Source: Schizophyllum amplum (lineage: Eukaryota; Basidiomycota; Agaricomycetes; Agaricales; Schizophyllaceae). From it: DNA of 64,000 nt. Below, piece by piece: positions 53,779-64,000 of the stretch (position 1 is the first letter of the stretch; the number at the start of each line of letters is the position of its first letter). The translations under genes and the position numbers were made by a program. The notes beneath the pieces are model-generated. The model was given only the letters and a program-made list of their open reading frames with translations, searched no databases and had not been told where the DNA came from. The stretch is taken from the NCBI GenBank assembly GCA_007026445.1, contig VDMD01000001.1, positions 496,001 through 560,000 of the forward strand, read 5' to 3'.

Positions 53779-54037
53779 GGTTGGAGTCAAGAAGGTCTTT
53801 TGCAGATCTACGTAAGGGCAAGCACGCCGGAGTCCAGTCCGAGCCTACTACCATTGGTCGAGCGCCCTGCAAACCGCCGACAAGGCATCAAGATCATGTG
53901 TGTGAGGGGTCGAGTCAAGTCAGGAGAATCGGAGCGAGTAGCCGATCTCTGCCTCACAAGTCGCGCGCGGCTGCTTGCCGAAGACAAAGGAGTCACGCGT
54001 GTGAAAGACTCATGTAATGAAGCCATCTCATTGTATC

Positions 54038-54125
54038 CCCTTCTTAGCTCAGTTGGAAGAGCGTCAGACTGTAATTGGATAACAAGCTCATCTGAATGTC
54101 GCCTGTTCGAACCAGGCAGAAGGGA
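54038..54125 (+). tRNA. tRNA-Tyr (GTA anticodon) with intron
   Basis: The acceptor stem CCCTTCT pairs with AGAAGGG, with discriminator A at 54125. The D-arm TAGCTCAGTTGGAAGAGC and T-arm CCTGTTCGAACCAGG are complete. The anticodon loop reads CTGTAA, so the anticodon is GTA (tyrosine). An intron of about 15 bases follows position 37 (starting TTGGATAACAAGC), as in most nuclear tRNA-Tyr genes. Confidence 0.94.
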
Positions 54126-54129
54126 TGAA

Positions 54130-54134
54130 TTTTT
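54130..54134 (+). terminator. pol III terminator of tRNA-Tyr
   Basis: A run of five T residues begins four bases after the tRNA 3' end, the normal RNA polymerase III stop signal. Confidence 0.75.
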
Positions 54135-54258
54135 CTTGCTCTCTGCTTGCTCACCTTCAATACGCCACAGCGGGGTTCAAATCGCTCATCCGCAGCTGTA
54201 CCAGTGACTTGACTCTTTATCTGCCGACCAGTCGACGCCGGGCCTCTGCATAATAGTC

Positions 54259-56009
54259 ATGCCACTGCACGACAGCAGTAAAGAAATCTTTGATCACATC
54301 CGCAAAGAAAGCCTTGATCTCTACAATCGGTTACATTCTGTCGACTACGACGCCCGATTTGTGGCAGATGTACAGCAGTACTACCCTTTATTTCCTCTCC
54401 TGCGTAAGTCATCACTTTGCTCAGCTTGAATAGAGATTTCGTTGGTATCGCTGGATATGATTGCTCACACCGCCGCGCCACAGCGAACCTGCGTTGCGGA
54501 GCTTGGTACGCGGACCCCGCTATTGTAAGTGAGCATAGCTCGCCTGTCTTCTCTACTCTCTGACAGGACTGTTGATAAAATAGGCTACCGACGTCCCCGC
54601 GTACTTCAAATCAACCGATGGGCACACGAATAACTGGAGCTTCAACCTACGCCGTGCCAATCTGCATCTGCTTTCCCTGATTGCAGAGCAGAGAGGGTGG
54701 GCAGATCCAAGTTTCCTTACAGATATCTGACAAGATGCTGACTATGAGTGCAGGATCGTCCTTGTGGACTCGACTCGCGCAGGCAAGCGAATGCCGGACG
54801 CCCTGTCAAAGACAGTGCCCATCTGGTGCAGCGTTGTCAACCACGCAGTGCTGCTTAGGTCTCGGGGACACAACTCCGCGGATACCTGGGATACGGCGCT
54901 ATATACGCCACCGCAAGTCGTCAGTCGCCAGGAGCACCTGCAGATAGAGGAGCGACTGGACAAATGGGCCGCCGACCTAGCGGTGAGCACCGATTATCTT
55001 TCGTCGTTTGTCGCCTAGATACTGACATCACTGACCGTTCTGCAGGCGTCCTCCTACGTCCTTCCGGCTCTTCCTCTGCCATTGAGGCCGGTCTGGATAA
55101 CGCCCTCATCATCGACCTTTCCGGCCGTGAAGGCGTTGCAGGCTGACGCCTTGCCCGTCATCTGCGTCTCTGCCTCCCGCCAGGTCGACAACGGATTGGA
55201 GAGACGCGGCGCCGGCTTCGCATATGTTCAAGGTTCCGGGGATGACCACGAGTTGTGGGCCAAGGTAGGCACTTCTTCATAAGCCGCGCCGAACCGGCAA
55301 TGCTGAGACGGTATCTTAATATGTAGGGCTTGACGCCCGCTATCTTCTGGGCAAACCATGACAGAATCATCGGTGCATCTAGGGAGGACGTTGAGGCCGT
55401 CGTAGAGAGCATATGCGCTTCTACTTACGCGCAGTCGCTCACGGCGCGAGCACCTCCGTCGCCAGTGGCAAAAGTAGCAGGACGCATCCTTCTATGCGCC
55501 ATCGACGACCTCCAGCTCGACAGCACTGATTCAAGGGCCGCCGCTGTCGATGATACCGTCTATGTCCTTATCACACAGACTCCTCGACCGTTGCACGCCT
55601 CCTCTGCCGTCGAGATCTACCCAATGTCCTCGAAAAACGTGCAGATGGAATACCTGAAGACCGTCCTACCGCAAGCCACAGCGTTCATCCGCTCCTCCCT
55701 CGCTAGCGGAAAGAACATCTGCATCGCCTGCGACACCGGTTCCGATCTGAGCGTCGGCGTCGCAGTGGCTGCTCTCCAGCTGAACTTCGATGACGATGGT
55801 CATTACACGCCCTCAGGTAAATGTTATACGTGTCCTCCGCAATAAACACAGCTGACGTTCCCATTGCAGCAAAATATATTGTAGACAAAAAGACGATCCG
55901 CAGACGGCTGGAGTGGATCATCGCAAGCCGGGCGCAAGCAAATCCATCCCGGACAACGCTCAAGCGCGTGAACGAATTCCTCCTCTCCTCGCCAACATTC
56001 CGGACATGA
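54259..56009 (+). CDS. RIT1: RIT1, initiator tRNA 2'-O-ribosyl phosphate transferase
   Basis: Adds a ribosyl phosphate at A64 of initiator methionine tRNA, so that it is not used in elongation. The start ATG at 54259 gives MPLHDSSKEIFDHIRKESLD. The family block YFKSTDGHTNNWSFNLRRAN is intact across a junction. PNLRCGAWYADP (the Cys-Gly-x-Trp-Tyr patch), IVLVDSTRAGKRMPDALSKT (P-loop-like, conserved in the family), IPIWC-type text and the TPAIFWAN block follow. The C-terminal phosphatase-like loop reads CIACDTGSDLSVGVAVAAL (family form HCxxGxDLSxG). The protein ends LLSSPTFRT. Eight or so exons with gtaagt- or gtgagc-like donors. Well placed in the family; all recognisable motifs present. Confidence 0.9.
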
Positions 56010-56032
56010 TAGCAGATCCACCACCAACACGC

Positions 56033-59000
56033 TCACCCCGAGCCCACGGTCTCAAAAATAAGGTCGGGTGCCGACGCATACACGTGCATCTGGAAGGCGC
56101 TGAGGATTCCGGGGTTGTACGTCGATGGAACGAGCACGTAGGTGCCAGGCTGCAGCGTCGTCTCCGGCGTGCTCACGCCGGATAGGGCATCGTCGTACGG
56201 GCCGGAAGTGGCGACGTGACGGCTGAAGTCGCCTATGTCGTCGGCGCGGTAGATCGTCAGGTTCAGAGCCGCGCTTGCGGACGGCTTGACTAGCTGTAAA
56301 CGGGCCCTGCGAGATGTCAACATATGCTTGTCAATGCAGCAGCATAACATGACTGACTTGATGCGTGTCGTTACCTTTGGTGAAAAGGAGTACATCGGGT
56401 TCGTCCCGTAGCGGCGGAAACTGGGACTGCCGCCTGCAGATTTTACATTCCTTGCATGGAAGTGAGTTGGGGCAATGGGGGTATATCCGCACTGACCATG
56501 ATCCGCGCACGATCGTCGCGTACATGCCCGCGCCCTCTTGTGGGATGGGCGATATCTCCGCGACGTTCTCACTCTCTACGCGCAGAGTAAACGGGCCTGT
56601 ATATCTGGGCTCAAAGGCCGATACGATTACGGTGTAATCTCCAGCTGTTAAACTCCGAGTGAGCTAGCCGATTGTACCTAAGGAAGAACACGTACGGGGA
56701 AGGCAGTTGACGAGGTGCGCTGTGCCGTATGTGTAGGCTCCCGACGACGCCGCGACGTTGCTTTGAGAAAGCCTGAGAAAGGTCAGACGGTCGCGGAACG
56801 CACTGTAAGATCATGCACGCACTGATCTATGCGCTCTCCCTGGGACCAGGCAGCTGTGATATTGACTAGAAGTCCTCGAGTCGTCTTCAAGGACATCGTG
56901 ATGGCAGATCTCGCTCGAGGATCTCCCCGCTTGGGCGGGAAGAGCTTTAGGTGGTACTGAGGATTATACATGAACGTTGGATGGCTTGCATTCCCGCCTG
57001 CGCTTTTGGCGGTGAGTCTGCCCTCGGTCTTGCACATAGGTTTCAGCTTGGAGTTTGGAGTTGTACGAGAAACAGGGAAGCGTACCTGTACGACATATGG
57101 TGGACGAGAGACACGCTCGTCCCATGATATTTGAAGTCCCGTCGGCGCATAGGCGGTTAGAGTGAAACCGGTATCGGCGACGACGCTCTCGTAGGAGCAG
57201 TATATCAACAAGGAGCCTGAGCTTGACAAGGACGGCAGCCTGGCTTTCTCCTAAATGGCGGTCAGATCAGGTTGACTGAGCAATAACATGCACGTATGCT
57301 TACAAATATGTGAAGGGAGTTGGTGTACTCGCCCTATGTCATCTTCAGCGAGCTCTCATCGCGGACCAAGCTGGTACGCACCTGGGTCGAAATTTGTTGG
57401 GACAATTGGCGGTCTCGGCAATCTTCGTCCTCCTCCTGTACTTTCAGGCTGATGTAGTCGTGGGTGCGTCTCGTGTCGTCCGTGTGGCGTGATAGGAGTA
57501 CACCGATGTCGAGCTCAACTCCGGTGGAGCGTGAGGAATCATACATCAGTCGTATCTGCTTCGACTGGGCTAGCTCACGTTCAGCGCGAAAGAGACCACT
57601 GGATTGATACGACTTACTGCTGGCAGTTTTCACGTCCCGTTTCCATATCCTAATTGTTGCTTGAGCAAGGGCATCAACGCAGTTAAAGGAGGCGCACCCG
57701 TGGAAAGTCAGAGAGCTTGCCCAAGTAGCCGGATTCCAATTCACGTGGATGCCCTCGAACATATCAATAACATCAGGCCATGGAATGCGCAGGCTTCCTG
57801 TGGGACGCAATGAGTCCAGACAGAGAAGGATCACTTTATTAACCAAATGCTTACTCGACGACTCAGGACATTCCTCCTCTTCGAGCGCTTCATACCAGGA
57901 GTCGAGAACAACCATCTCTCGTTCCATTCCGTCTTCAAACACGTCTGGTTCAGAGTTTAGTGATTGCCATACCGCGGAGTGAGGCCCATACCTGTAACCG
58001 CATAGTTATGGGTACAAAGCAGAGAGTTTCCCTGCCAGCTCAGGTTATCTCGCTTGCCTGTACCAAGAGTGATCAAGCAGTCGCCTGCTGAATGGTAAGT
58101 CTGACTTCGGACATCATGAGCGAGTGCACCTTTGTCAAAGCCCTGCTTCAGACGAGTCCACGTCCGCTCCCGAACAAAATGCGGGCTTTGAGCCGCCAAT
58201 GAGACGTTCGCTGGGTTCTAAATTCTTCAGGGGCATACCTGTGTATGTCGATGTGCTCTGGTATCCATCCAGTAAGGGCGCTGAAGCACGTCAGCAATAT
58301 GTGACGCGAAGGAAATATAACGCACTGAAGGTCTATATTGGAGTTGCTATCGAGGATGTTGGCGGCAAGTAAGAATAAACTGTTTTAGACTTACGATCCC
58401 GGAAAATCATATCCTCCCATAAATTTCATGTACTAGACTCAAAGTGAGTAGACGATCATCCGAATATGTGATAAGCTTACCCCTTTCTCAAGTATGCTCG
58501 GCCAGATAAACTCAAAACCGACGTTTCCGACGGTGTTCAGCGTCAGGCAAGACATGCATACCAGCCTTTGGATAGATGCACTGCGAGGCAGCTTGTCGTC
58601 GATTGCTAGAAAGCGGTCGGAAACCAGATACACAAAAAGGATAAGCGCCGTACTGATCTTCAAAAATCAGTTACACGATGTAAGCCATAAATTATGACTT
58701 ACTCGGCGCCAACATCCGTTGAAAAAGAGCTTCAAGTCGAAGCGACCACTAAATTGATCCACAGCGTCCCCGTCCAGACTGGAAGGAAAGAGGCAGGCGC
58801 GCGCCAACTGGACAAGCATCGAGCATGTACACATAGAGTATGAGTACAACTTACGTTGCTTCCGAGACGATTATCGCGCTCGAGGCATACAGACACGGAA
58901 GCACAGAGCGAGCAGTCAGTGACGACATGCTGATGAATGTCTTCTGGGATCAATCGCCTGCTGTTCTTTTCAGCACAAAGAGACCTTGCGAAGCGACAAA

Positions 59001-59654
59001 AATCACGGTGTTAACCTGCTTGAAGGCGTTCTTGGGTAAGGATAGCGAAACCAGATGGGATTGTGCTCTAGTTGCGCTTCAGACAGGGTCGGCTGTCCAT
59101 CGGGGTCCCTGTACTGCAAATGAGGTTGTGAGGGCGTGGCACTCACGTCACTTACTCAAAATCATCGTCGGAGGTCTTCACGATAGGAGACTCATCCCAG
59201 AGAGGGAGGAATCGTCCGTTGATGACCGATCCCTTTTTCAAGATGTAGTATTGCTCCTCTGTCATATGCTTGAGATGAGGAACTCGCGACATTCAGCCCT
59301 GCTTACCCGTCGAAAATTCGTTTACGGCAACTGGCGTCAGTGACGGCGGTGCGATCCCACTCGACGATGCCTCTGCAAAGCTGGAAGACTTCCGAGAGAT
59401 CACGCCCTTGATCTTCTCCGCTCGCTCCATAGCCTTGCGAGCGCTGGCTTTGAAAGCATCTTTCAGCTTCTCGGACTGGCATGTTCGACTCTTGTGGAGG
59501 AACTGCTCTGCCGCCTGGATGTACAGTTTGAAGGCAATATCATAATCCTGGGCGAGTTCGGCTTTCGTAGCCTTGTCGTACAACGCCTGCATGATATTAT
59601 GAGGAATCTGACGGATGAAATATCGTTCCAGCTTACTCTGTGGTCCGTGCTCAT
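56033..59654 (-). CDS. PalB/Rim13 calpain-like protease with MIT domain
   Basis: Protease of the ambient-pH (Pal/Rim101) signalling pathway. The first exon is just six codons (59654-59637, MSTDHR); after a gtaagc intron the MIT domain starts (ALYDKATKAELAQDYDIAFK, about residues 7-80). EEQYYILKKGSVINGRFLP precedes the catalytic domain. The Cys loop reads TDCSLCASVSV, then GRFDLKLFFNGCWRR. The His region is GDCLITLGTG followed by LCTHNYAVTDVFEDG, and VVLDSWYE and IPWPDVIDMFEGIHVNWNP follow. Two C2-like calpain beta domains come next (HPTFMYNPQYHLKLFP; LQPGTYVLVPSTYNPGIL). It ends PDLIFETVGSG. MIT plus calpain plus C2-like repeats is the PalB arrangement. More than ten exons, several boundaries in the 57.9-59.3 kb part not fully resolved by eye. 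Ends only 24 bases from RIT1. Confidence 0.85.
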
Positions 59655-60070
59655 CTCGGCGTCAGGAAGTCTGCAGACATGAATCCGAAGGATGGTGGAC
59701 GTTCGTGACAAGTCGAACTGTTGACAGTTGTGTTTGTGGCGTTCATGCCTGGCGGGAATTACCGAGCGGAATCAACCGGCATGTGCCGGATAATCGCCCG
59801 CGCTTCCGCTTCCTCCTCGACCTCGATGGTTTCTGCGGCGCGGCAGACGCTCCTCGTGCTTTCGAACTTTTATGGCTCTCGTTATACCTCGCCAGGTACG
59901 CCTACAAGCTACGACACGCAATTAAATAGCAGTTGCTCGATCTTTGCAGCCTGGACTGTACATCTGACTCAACGTAACCGATAACAGATTGGTCGTTGTC
60001 GCTGTCCTGGGGCTCTGTAGACTGTAACGAGGCACTTCTACTTTTTTTCAATACAAAGCAGCGTGCTACT
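59655..60070. other. upstream region of the calpain gene
   Basis: About 415 bases. A minus-strand frame (STRSVCRAAETIEVEEEAEA) and a plus-strand frame both look partly protein-like, but neither has a convincing start or splice pattern. Most likely promoter, possibly the edge of an unresolved gene. Confidence 0.3.
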
Positions 60071-60594
60071 ATGGCCTTGGAACGTTCTCTAAATCTTCCT
60101 CTGTCTGTGACGATGCTGCCGAGAATGATCACTGGCGCGGCGCTTTACTCTCTGATCTCTGCGGTCTCCGTTTCGACGTCGGCGCGCAATTTAAGCTTAG
60201 TGCCCAGCATTGCTGACTCTCCCCAGGCGAATTCCTGGATTGCGAGTGGTATGAAGACTTTGGCAACGTCATAATGCGCTGCTTACACATACCGTCACAG
60301 ACCTCCTCATCAAATGGCAGAACGCGACTGATGAAGAGTCCATCAATCCAACGTACGGCGTTGGAACGGATGACGTTTACTGGGCACGGATCAACGAGAA
60401 TGATGCCCAGCCGCTCGCAAAAATCAGCGATGTCACTTGTAGTAGTCAACAGTCCCGTTTTCCAGACGACTTGGCTTGCTCAACATGGCGCAGAGATCGG
60501 ACAATGGCTATGATCGAATGGCGAGGGCGGACCCCTCTCGGCAGACGATGCACCTTTCGGTGACTATAGTATCACATCCATTGGCTGCATCTGA
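60071..60594 (+). CDS. ambiguous locus, possible small secreted protein
   Basis: A plus-strand reading starts at ATG 60071 (MALERSLNLPLSV) with a hydrophobic stretch GAALYSLISAVSVSTSA and continues QANSWIAS. It is then joined by a gtatga donor to DLLIKWQNATDEESINPTYG, DDVYWARINENDAQPLAKIS and possibly a last exon ending FGDYSITSIGCI. A TGA lies in frame just before that last piece, so either another intron or a broken gene is needed. The minus strand over the same stretch is also open and protein-like (SDIADFCERLGIILVDPCPV), but its splice phases do not close. I prefer the plus strand but with little confidence, and no family is recognised. Confidence 0.28.
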
Positions 60595-60980
60595 ACGCCA
60601 CCCATATAAGAGGTGTGTCTTTCCGCCGCTGAAGACCTGCTCTCACATGGATGAATGTAGGATGCCCTACAGATTCAAAATCTCTCACTCGCGAGCAGGG
60701 TACTCTCTTTTGTTGATCCCTTTCTTGCCGAGTTGATACGTGGGCATCGGTCGCAGAACATGTACTTTCTTACTAATGGAACACCTGCATGGTGCCGCGT
60801 GTAGCCTGCTTTGGAGCAGCTGACGATGCGTGCATTAGCGTGCGCTCGTCCTGGGGGTTTACTCATGGAATACGCGCCGTCTGCTACGCCTCGTTGTGGA
60901 TGAACGCTGTCAACGTGTTACTTGACTTAAGGGAGCGATCTCGCGTCGCTTACTCTTCATTTTCACCCTATTTCCCTGCC
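60595..60980. other. intergenic region, promoter of the BTB gene
   Basis: About 385 bases without recognised features. Confidence 0.4.
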
Positions 60981-61858
60981 ATGGCGCTATCCACAATCGA
61001 AGAACAAGACGCCCTTCTCGAGATCAAGAAGAGCAGCGACATGCCCGTACCATCGCGAGACAATGACTTTTATTTAGATCTCGTCACATTTCAGGTGCGT
61101 TCCCAAACACTGCTCAGTTGCAATGCACTGACGTGCATGCTCAGGTGACGACCACCCTCTTCCGCGTCCCTCGATATGCTTTCGAAGCTGGATCTGCCGT
61201 GTTTGCCTCCATGTTCTCCCTTCCCCCCGGTCAAGGACAAGACACCGAAGGCTGCAGCGATCAGCACCCCGTTGTACTCGAAGGCGCAACAGCAGATGAA
61301 TATCGCCAGTTCCTCCGCATCCTCCTTCCTCGGTACGCGCGCATTCCTATCCCCGACTGAATCACTACATTGACTGTCCTCGTCAGAAACGCCCTCCGGC
61401 CCGATCATGATCTCACATTGGAGCAATGGACCGCAGCGCTGAAGCTCAGCACGATGTGGGATTTTGACGACATCAGGCAGCTCGCTGTCACGAAGATGGG
61501 CAAGCTTGACATGACTCGTGAGCAGCGCTTTCGCTTGGGGCGGGCGTACAACGTGAGCAAGGTGCGTGTGAGGTGTCTGCGCGCAGTCTGCGCATACGTT
61601 GATGTGAAATCCATGTAGTGGTATCATGGCGTGTTGAAGGACCTGGTACAGCGTGTGGAACCGCTGTCGCGCGAAGACGTCGACTTGGTAGGTCTGGATA
61701 TTGCGCTCGGGCTGGCAGCGAGCAGGGAACGGATCTCCCCAAGTATATACGGGCAGTGGCTATACGAGGAGCGGAGGAAGACGCCTTCCTCGATATATAG
61801 GGATGGAAAGCCCTGCGCCATCGAGTCGCTCGTTCGTGAAGTGTTTGTGCTGGATTGA
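60981..61858 (+). CDS. BTB/POZ domain protein
   Basis: Start ATG at 60981 (MALSTIEEQDALLEIKKSSD). Four exons. The domain follows the fungal BTB pattern: FYLDLVTFQVTTTLFRVPRY (strand, then the helix reached by F/L-x-V-P), FEAGSAVFASMFSLPPGQGQ (helix with S-x-V-F-x-x-M-F), HPVVLEGATADEYRQFLRIL (the H-P-V-x-L-x-G-v segment) and NALRPDHDLTLEQWTAALKL. A helical C-terminal part (WDFDDIRQLAVTKM, VSKWYHGVLKDLVQRVEPLS) ends LVREVFVLD. Mushroom genomes hold many such single-domain BTB proteins, usually thought to dimerise or act as adaptors for Cul3. No Kelch or MATH domain is present. Intact. Confidence 0.85.
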
Positions 61859-62184
61859 GCGTATCATCAGTGTACTTATTGCTTTTGTATGTATCAATAT
61901 ATCGTGCAGTGTATACTCGAATCTTTGTTGTCACTTCGACGTGCAGACGGGAAGCGCACGTTTGGCTGCAGGAAGAGAACAGGAAGAAAGGGCTGAACTT
62001 CATCCGTCCGCAGCGGCGTTCCCGTTCAAGACAAACATCACCACCCCACTCATGACCACCATACACCTTAGACTCGCCCATGATTGTCGTTCATCGACCA
62101 CGGCGGCTCGCAACACAGGCTCAGTCAAGCGCCGCGCCACATAAGCAGTGTTCCATATCTACGCGACATAGTCGAACATAAGCC
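61859..62184. other. convergent intergenic region
   Basis: About 325 bases between the BTB gene and the polygalacturonase stop. Nothing recognised. Confidence 0.4.
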
Positions 62185-63973
62185 TCACGCTGTGTACGTG
62201 CATTCCGAGAACAAGTCCACTGCGTTCCCGCTCAGCTCCAGGTTCTCGCAGACGTACTCCGCATCACCGTCGGGGCCCCTGCAAGCGTAGGTCGTCAGCG
62301 ATGGTCCGCCACATATCATGCCAGAAGTGAACCCACGTCAAGCTGAGATCGTCTACGTTGACATTTGAGCAGCGCCCATCCGGTGAGCAATCAATTGACG
62401 CGACGACGCTGTCCGTGCCGGTGCCCGTGATGCTGAGAATGATGAATCCCGTCAGCATAGTACTGCAGACGACTAGGAACGACCGCACTTTTTGAAGTAG
62501 ATGTCCTCGATGTAGGTGTTCGACGGGTATTCCGCGCAGGCGTCCTCGTCAGTACCATAGCACTGTCGAGTTTGGTTCTTGATAAGGGGCAGACAAAAGT
62601 GGGAAATATACCCACCTGGTCAATGATCACCGGATTGTCCACCTCACTCTCGATGAAGTTCTGGAATGTAATGTTGCGAACGATGCCCGACCCAACGTCC
62701 GGGCCTGCCCACGCCTTGATACGCGCACCGTTTGAGGCTTTGGACATCCTGATGTCGCTGTGTAAAGGGGCGATAGGATGAGCGGGCGATGAATGAGAGA
62801 GAGAGAAACAGCCCACATGGCAGTCACATTCTCCACAATGTCGTAGTATTCGGGATATTGGCCTAGAGAACCAACAGAGATGCCGCTGTGGGATCCATGT
62901 AAGCAAGGGTCACAGTGTGAAGGAGAGGCCGGGAATGGAAGAGGGACAATGCAGCGAGACTGGCAAGCGAGAATCTTACTGAGACCCCGTGCAGTCCAGA
63001 TTAGACACCAAGATATTGGTTGAGTTGGGCTTGAATGACACACAGTCGTCACCGTTGTTGATGACGGAGTTTTGAATTACAACGTTGTCGCAGCGGTAGG
63101 TGTCCCATCCGTCCGTGTTCCTGGCGACATTATCGCTCGTGGAAGTGGCAGTGATGGTGATGTTGTCGTAGACCACATTGTTCGATTCGTAGGCCTGCAG
63201 TGACAAAGGACGGAGAGATTGGGAAAGCCTCAATGGTTATACGGGAAAAACGCAGGATCAGATAGACTGACCAAGTTCACCCACGCCGGCCCATTGATCA
63301 TAGTGATGTCTTTTATCGTAACGCCATCGCCGTGGTAGATGGTAAGGATAATTGGCCGTAAGAGAGTTGAATTCGATGCGCTGCAGCGTCATCCGCATCA
63401 GAATCCCTAGGGAAATCATGATGTGAATTGCTTACGCCTCGTCATACCAATCCTTATGAGAACGTTAGCAAAAGATCGCAAGGATTGACTGAGGTTCATA
63501 CCTGCCCCAGCCCGTCAAGCGTACCTCCGCCGCTCATTGTGACGTTCGTGCCACCCAGCAGCCAGGCAGTGATTATATCTTGGAAGTCAAAGGCAAACGC
63601 ATTCTACAAACTCTGGTGAGTACCTTCAATCAACGTGGGGGAGAAGGGAGCCCACTCACACCGCTCCAGTATGGGATATCGGGGTAGAAAGCGATAGTGC
63701 CTTGCAGATCCTAGAATCCATTTGTATGTCGAAGGCGGCGAGCGCAGTAGTTGAGGAACTCACGATGAGCGTATCCGAAAGCGTGGACATGTCCATGCGC
63801 GTGCTGATATTGAGCGTCGTGTCCGAGGGGATGGTGACCGTGTCGCACTCTGCGGCTGCAGCGAGGAAAGCCGGCGCATCATCCGAACCGCTCGCAGCAA
63901 GTGTACAGTCCGCCGCTGCGACTGAGCGTGCAGCGAGCAGGATAAAGTAACCAAGCGTGATTTTGTCCCACAT
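62185..63973 (-). CDS. exo-polygalacturonase (GH28), secreted
   Basis: Releases galacturonic acid from pectin chain ends. The start ATG at 63973 opens a signal peptide ([16 protein letters not shown]) and ADC. The right-handed beta-helix landmarks are [41 protein letters not shown] (first catalytic Asp region, NTD), [14 protein letters not shown] (the DD pair), [17 protein letters not shown] (catalytic His) and RIKAWAGPD (substrate-binding Arg/Lys). DDCVSFKPN and GSLGQYPE are typical of exo- rather than endo-acting enzymes. The C-terminus reads [20 protein letters not shown] and ends CTYTA, with paired Cys. The catalytic His codon is split by an intron (CA then C). About ten exons, first donor gtgagt at 63777. 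All catalytic residues present. Confidence 0.92.
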
Positions 63974-64000
63974 TGCGCAAGTGACGAGGTGATAGAGAGC

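Noticed and set aside
53790..53790. Earlier start for the MFS transporter (TPTMSVC)
   Set aside because: The codon is TTG; the ATG at 53778 is a normal start.
54130..54200. Second tRNA-like B-box (ggttcaaatc) downstream of tRNA-Tyr
   Set aside because: No matching acceptor stem or A-box at the right distance.
1..64000. CRISPR arrays, operons, bacterial promoters or insertion sequences
   Set aside because: No regularly spaced repeats or prokaryotic gene organisation; the window is nuclear fungal DNA with spliceosomal introns.

Overview
The window looks like a gene-dense, intron-rich nuclear segment of an Agaricomycete (Basidiomycota). Reasons: nearly every gene is broken by 45-65 bp GT-AG introns, with gtgcgt and gtgagt as favourite donors. 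Two FunK1-type kinases (expanded in mushrooms) are present, along with basidiomycete-style ALG2, KAP104, CPS1, P450 and exo-polygalacturonase genes, and both tRNA genes carry short introns after the anticodon. A wood-decay polypore is a reasonable guess from gene content, but that is inference. All gene models were assembled by eye from reading frame and splice consensus.

Layout. 1-8.2 kb: tRNA-Lys (-), a four-helix membrane protein (+), a six-exon orphan (+), two tandem paralogues of an unrecognised family (-), and a small basic/acidic protein (+). 8.4-16.2 kb: ALG2 (-), a coiled-coil protein, a cyclin-like protein and an FSH1-type serine hydrolase (+). 16.6-29.8 kb: transportin KAP104, then a nested inverted duplication of about 10 kb. 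Each arm carries one intact FunK1 kinase. The left arm keeps the real KAP104 end and a broken lectin tail. The right arm keeps the intact legume-type cargo-receptor lectin and a broken KAP104 end. 30.4-36 kb: TM7S3/TM198-like membrane protein (-), the ERD2 KDEL receptor (+), a C2-like protein (-). 36-44 kb: an empty stretch with a 1.27-kb TIR element, a cytochrome P450 (+), a WSS1-type DNA-protein-crosslink protease (-), and a 360-bp TIR element. 44-49 kb: two tandem CPS1-type M20 carboxypeptidases (+). 50-54 kb: an eIF4G MIF4G-domain copy broken by a stop codon (+), an MFS monocarboxylate-type transporter (-), tRNA-Tyr (+). 54-64 kb: RIT1 (+), a PalB/Rim13 calpain with MIT domain (-), an ambiguous locus, a BTB protein (+), and an exo-polygalacturonase (-).

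Functional themes. Most genes are housekeeping: secretory pathway (ALG2, lectin receptor, ERD2), nuclear import (KAP104), initiator tRNA modification (RIT1), crosslink repair (WSS1), pH signalling (PalB). No operon-like or biosynthetic cluster is visible, and I did not find a clearly new molecular system. The most unusual object is the palindromic FunK1 locus, where the two kinase copies share a 1,627-bp tract with no difference that I could find, inside otherwise diverged arms. This is a strong sign of recent gene conversion between arms. Other notable points are two GC-AG introns in the WSS1 homologue, the nonsense-broken eIF4G fragment, and two TA-flanked TIR elements.
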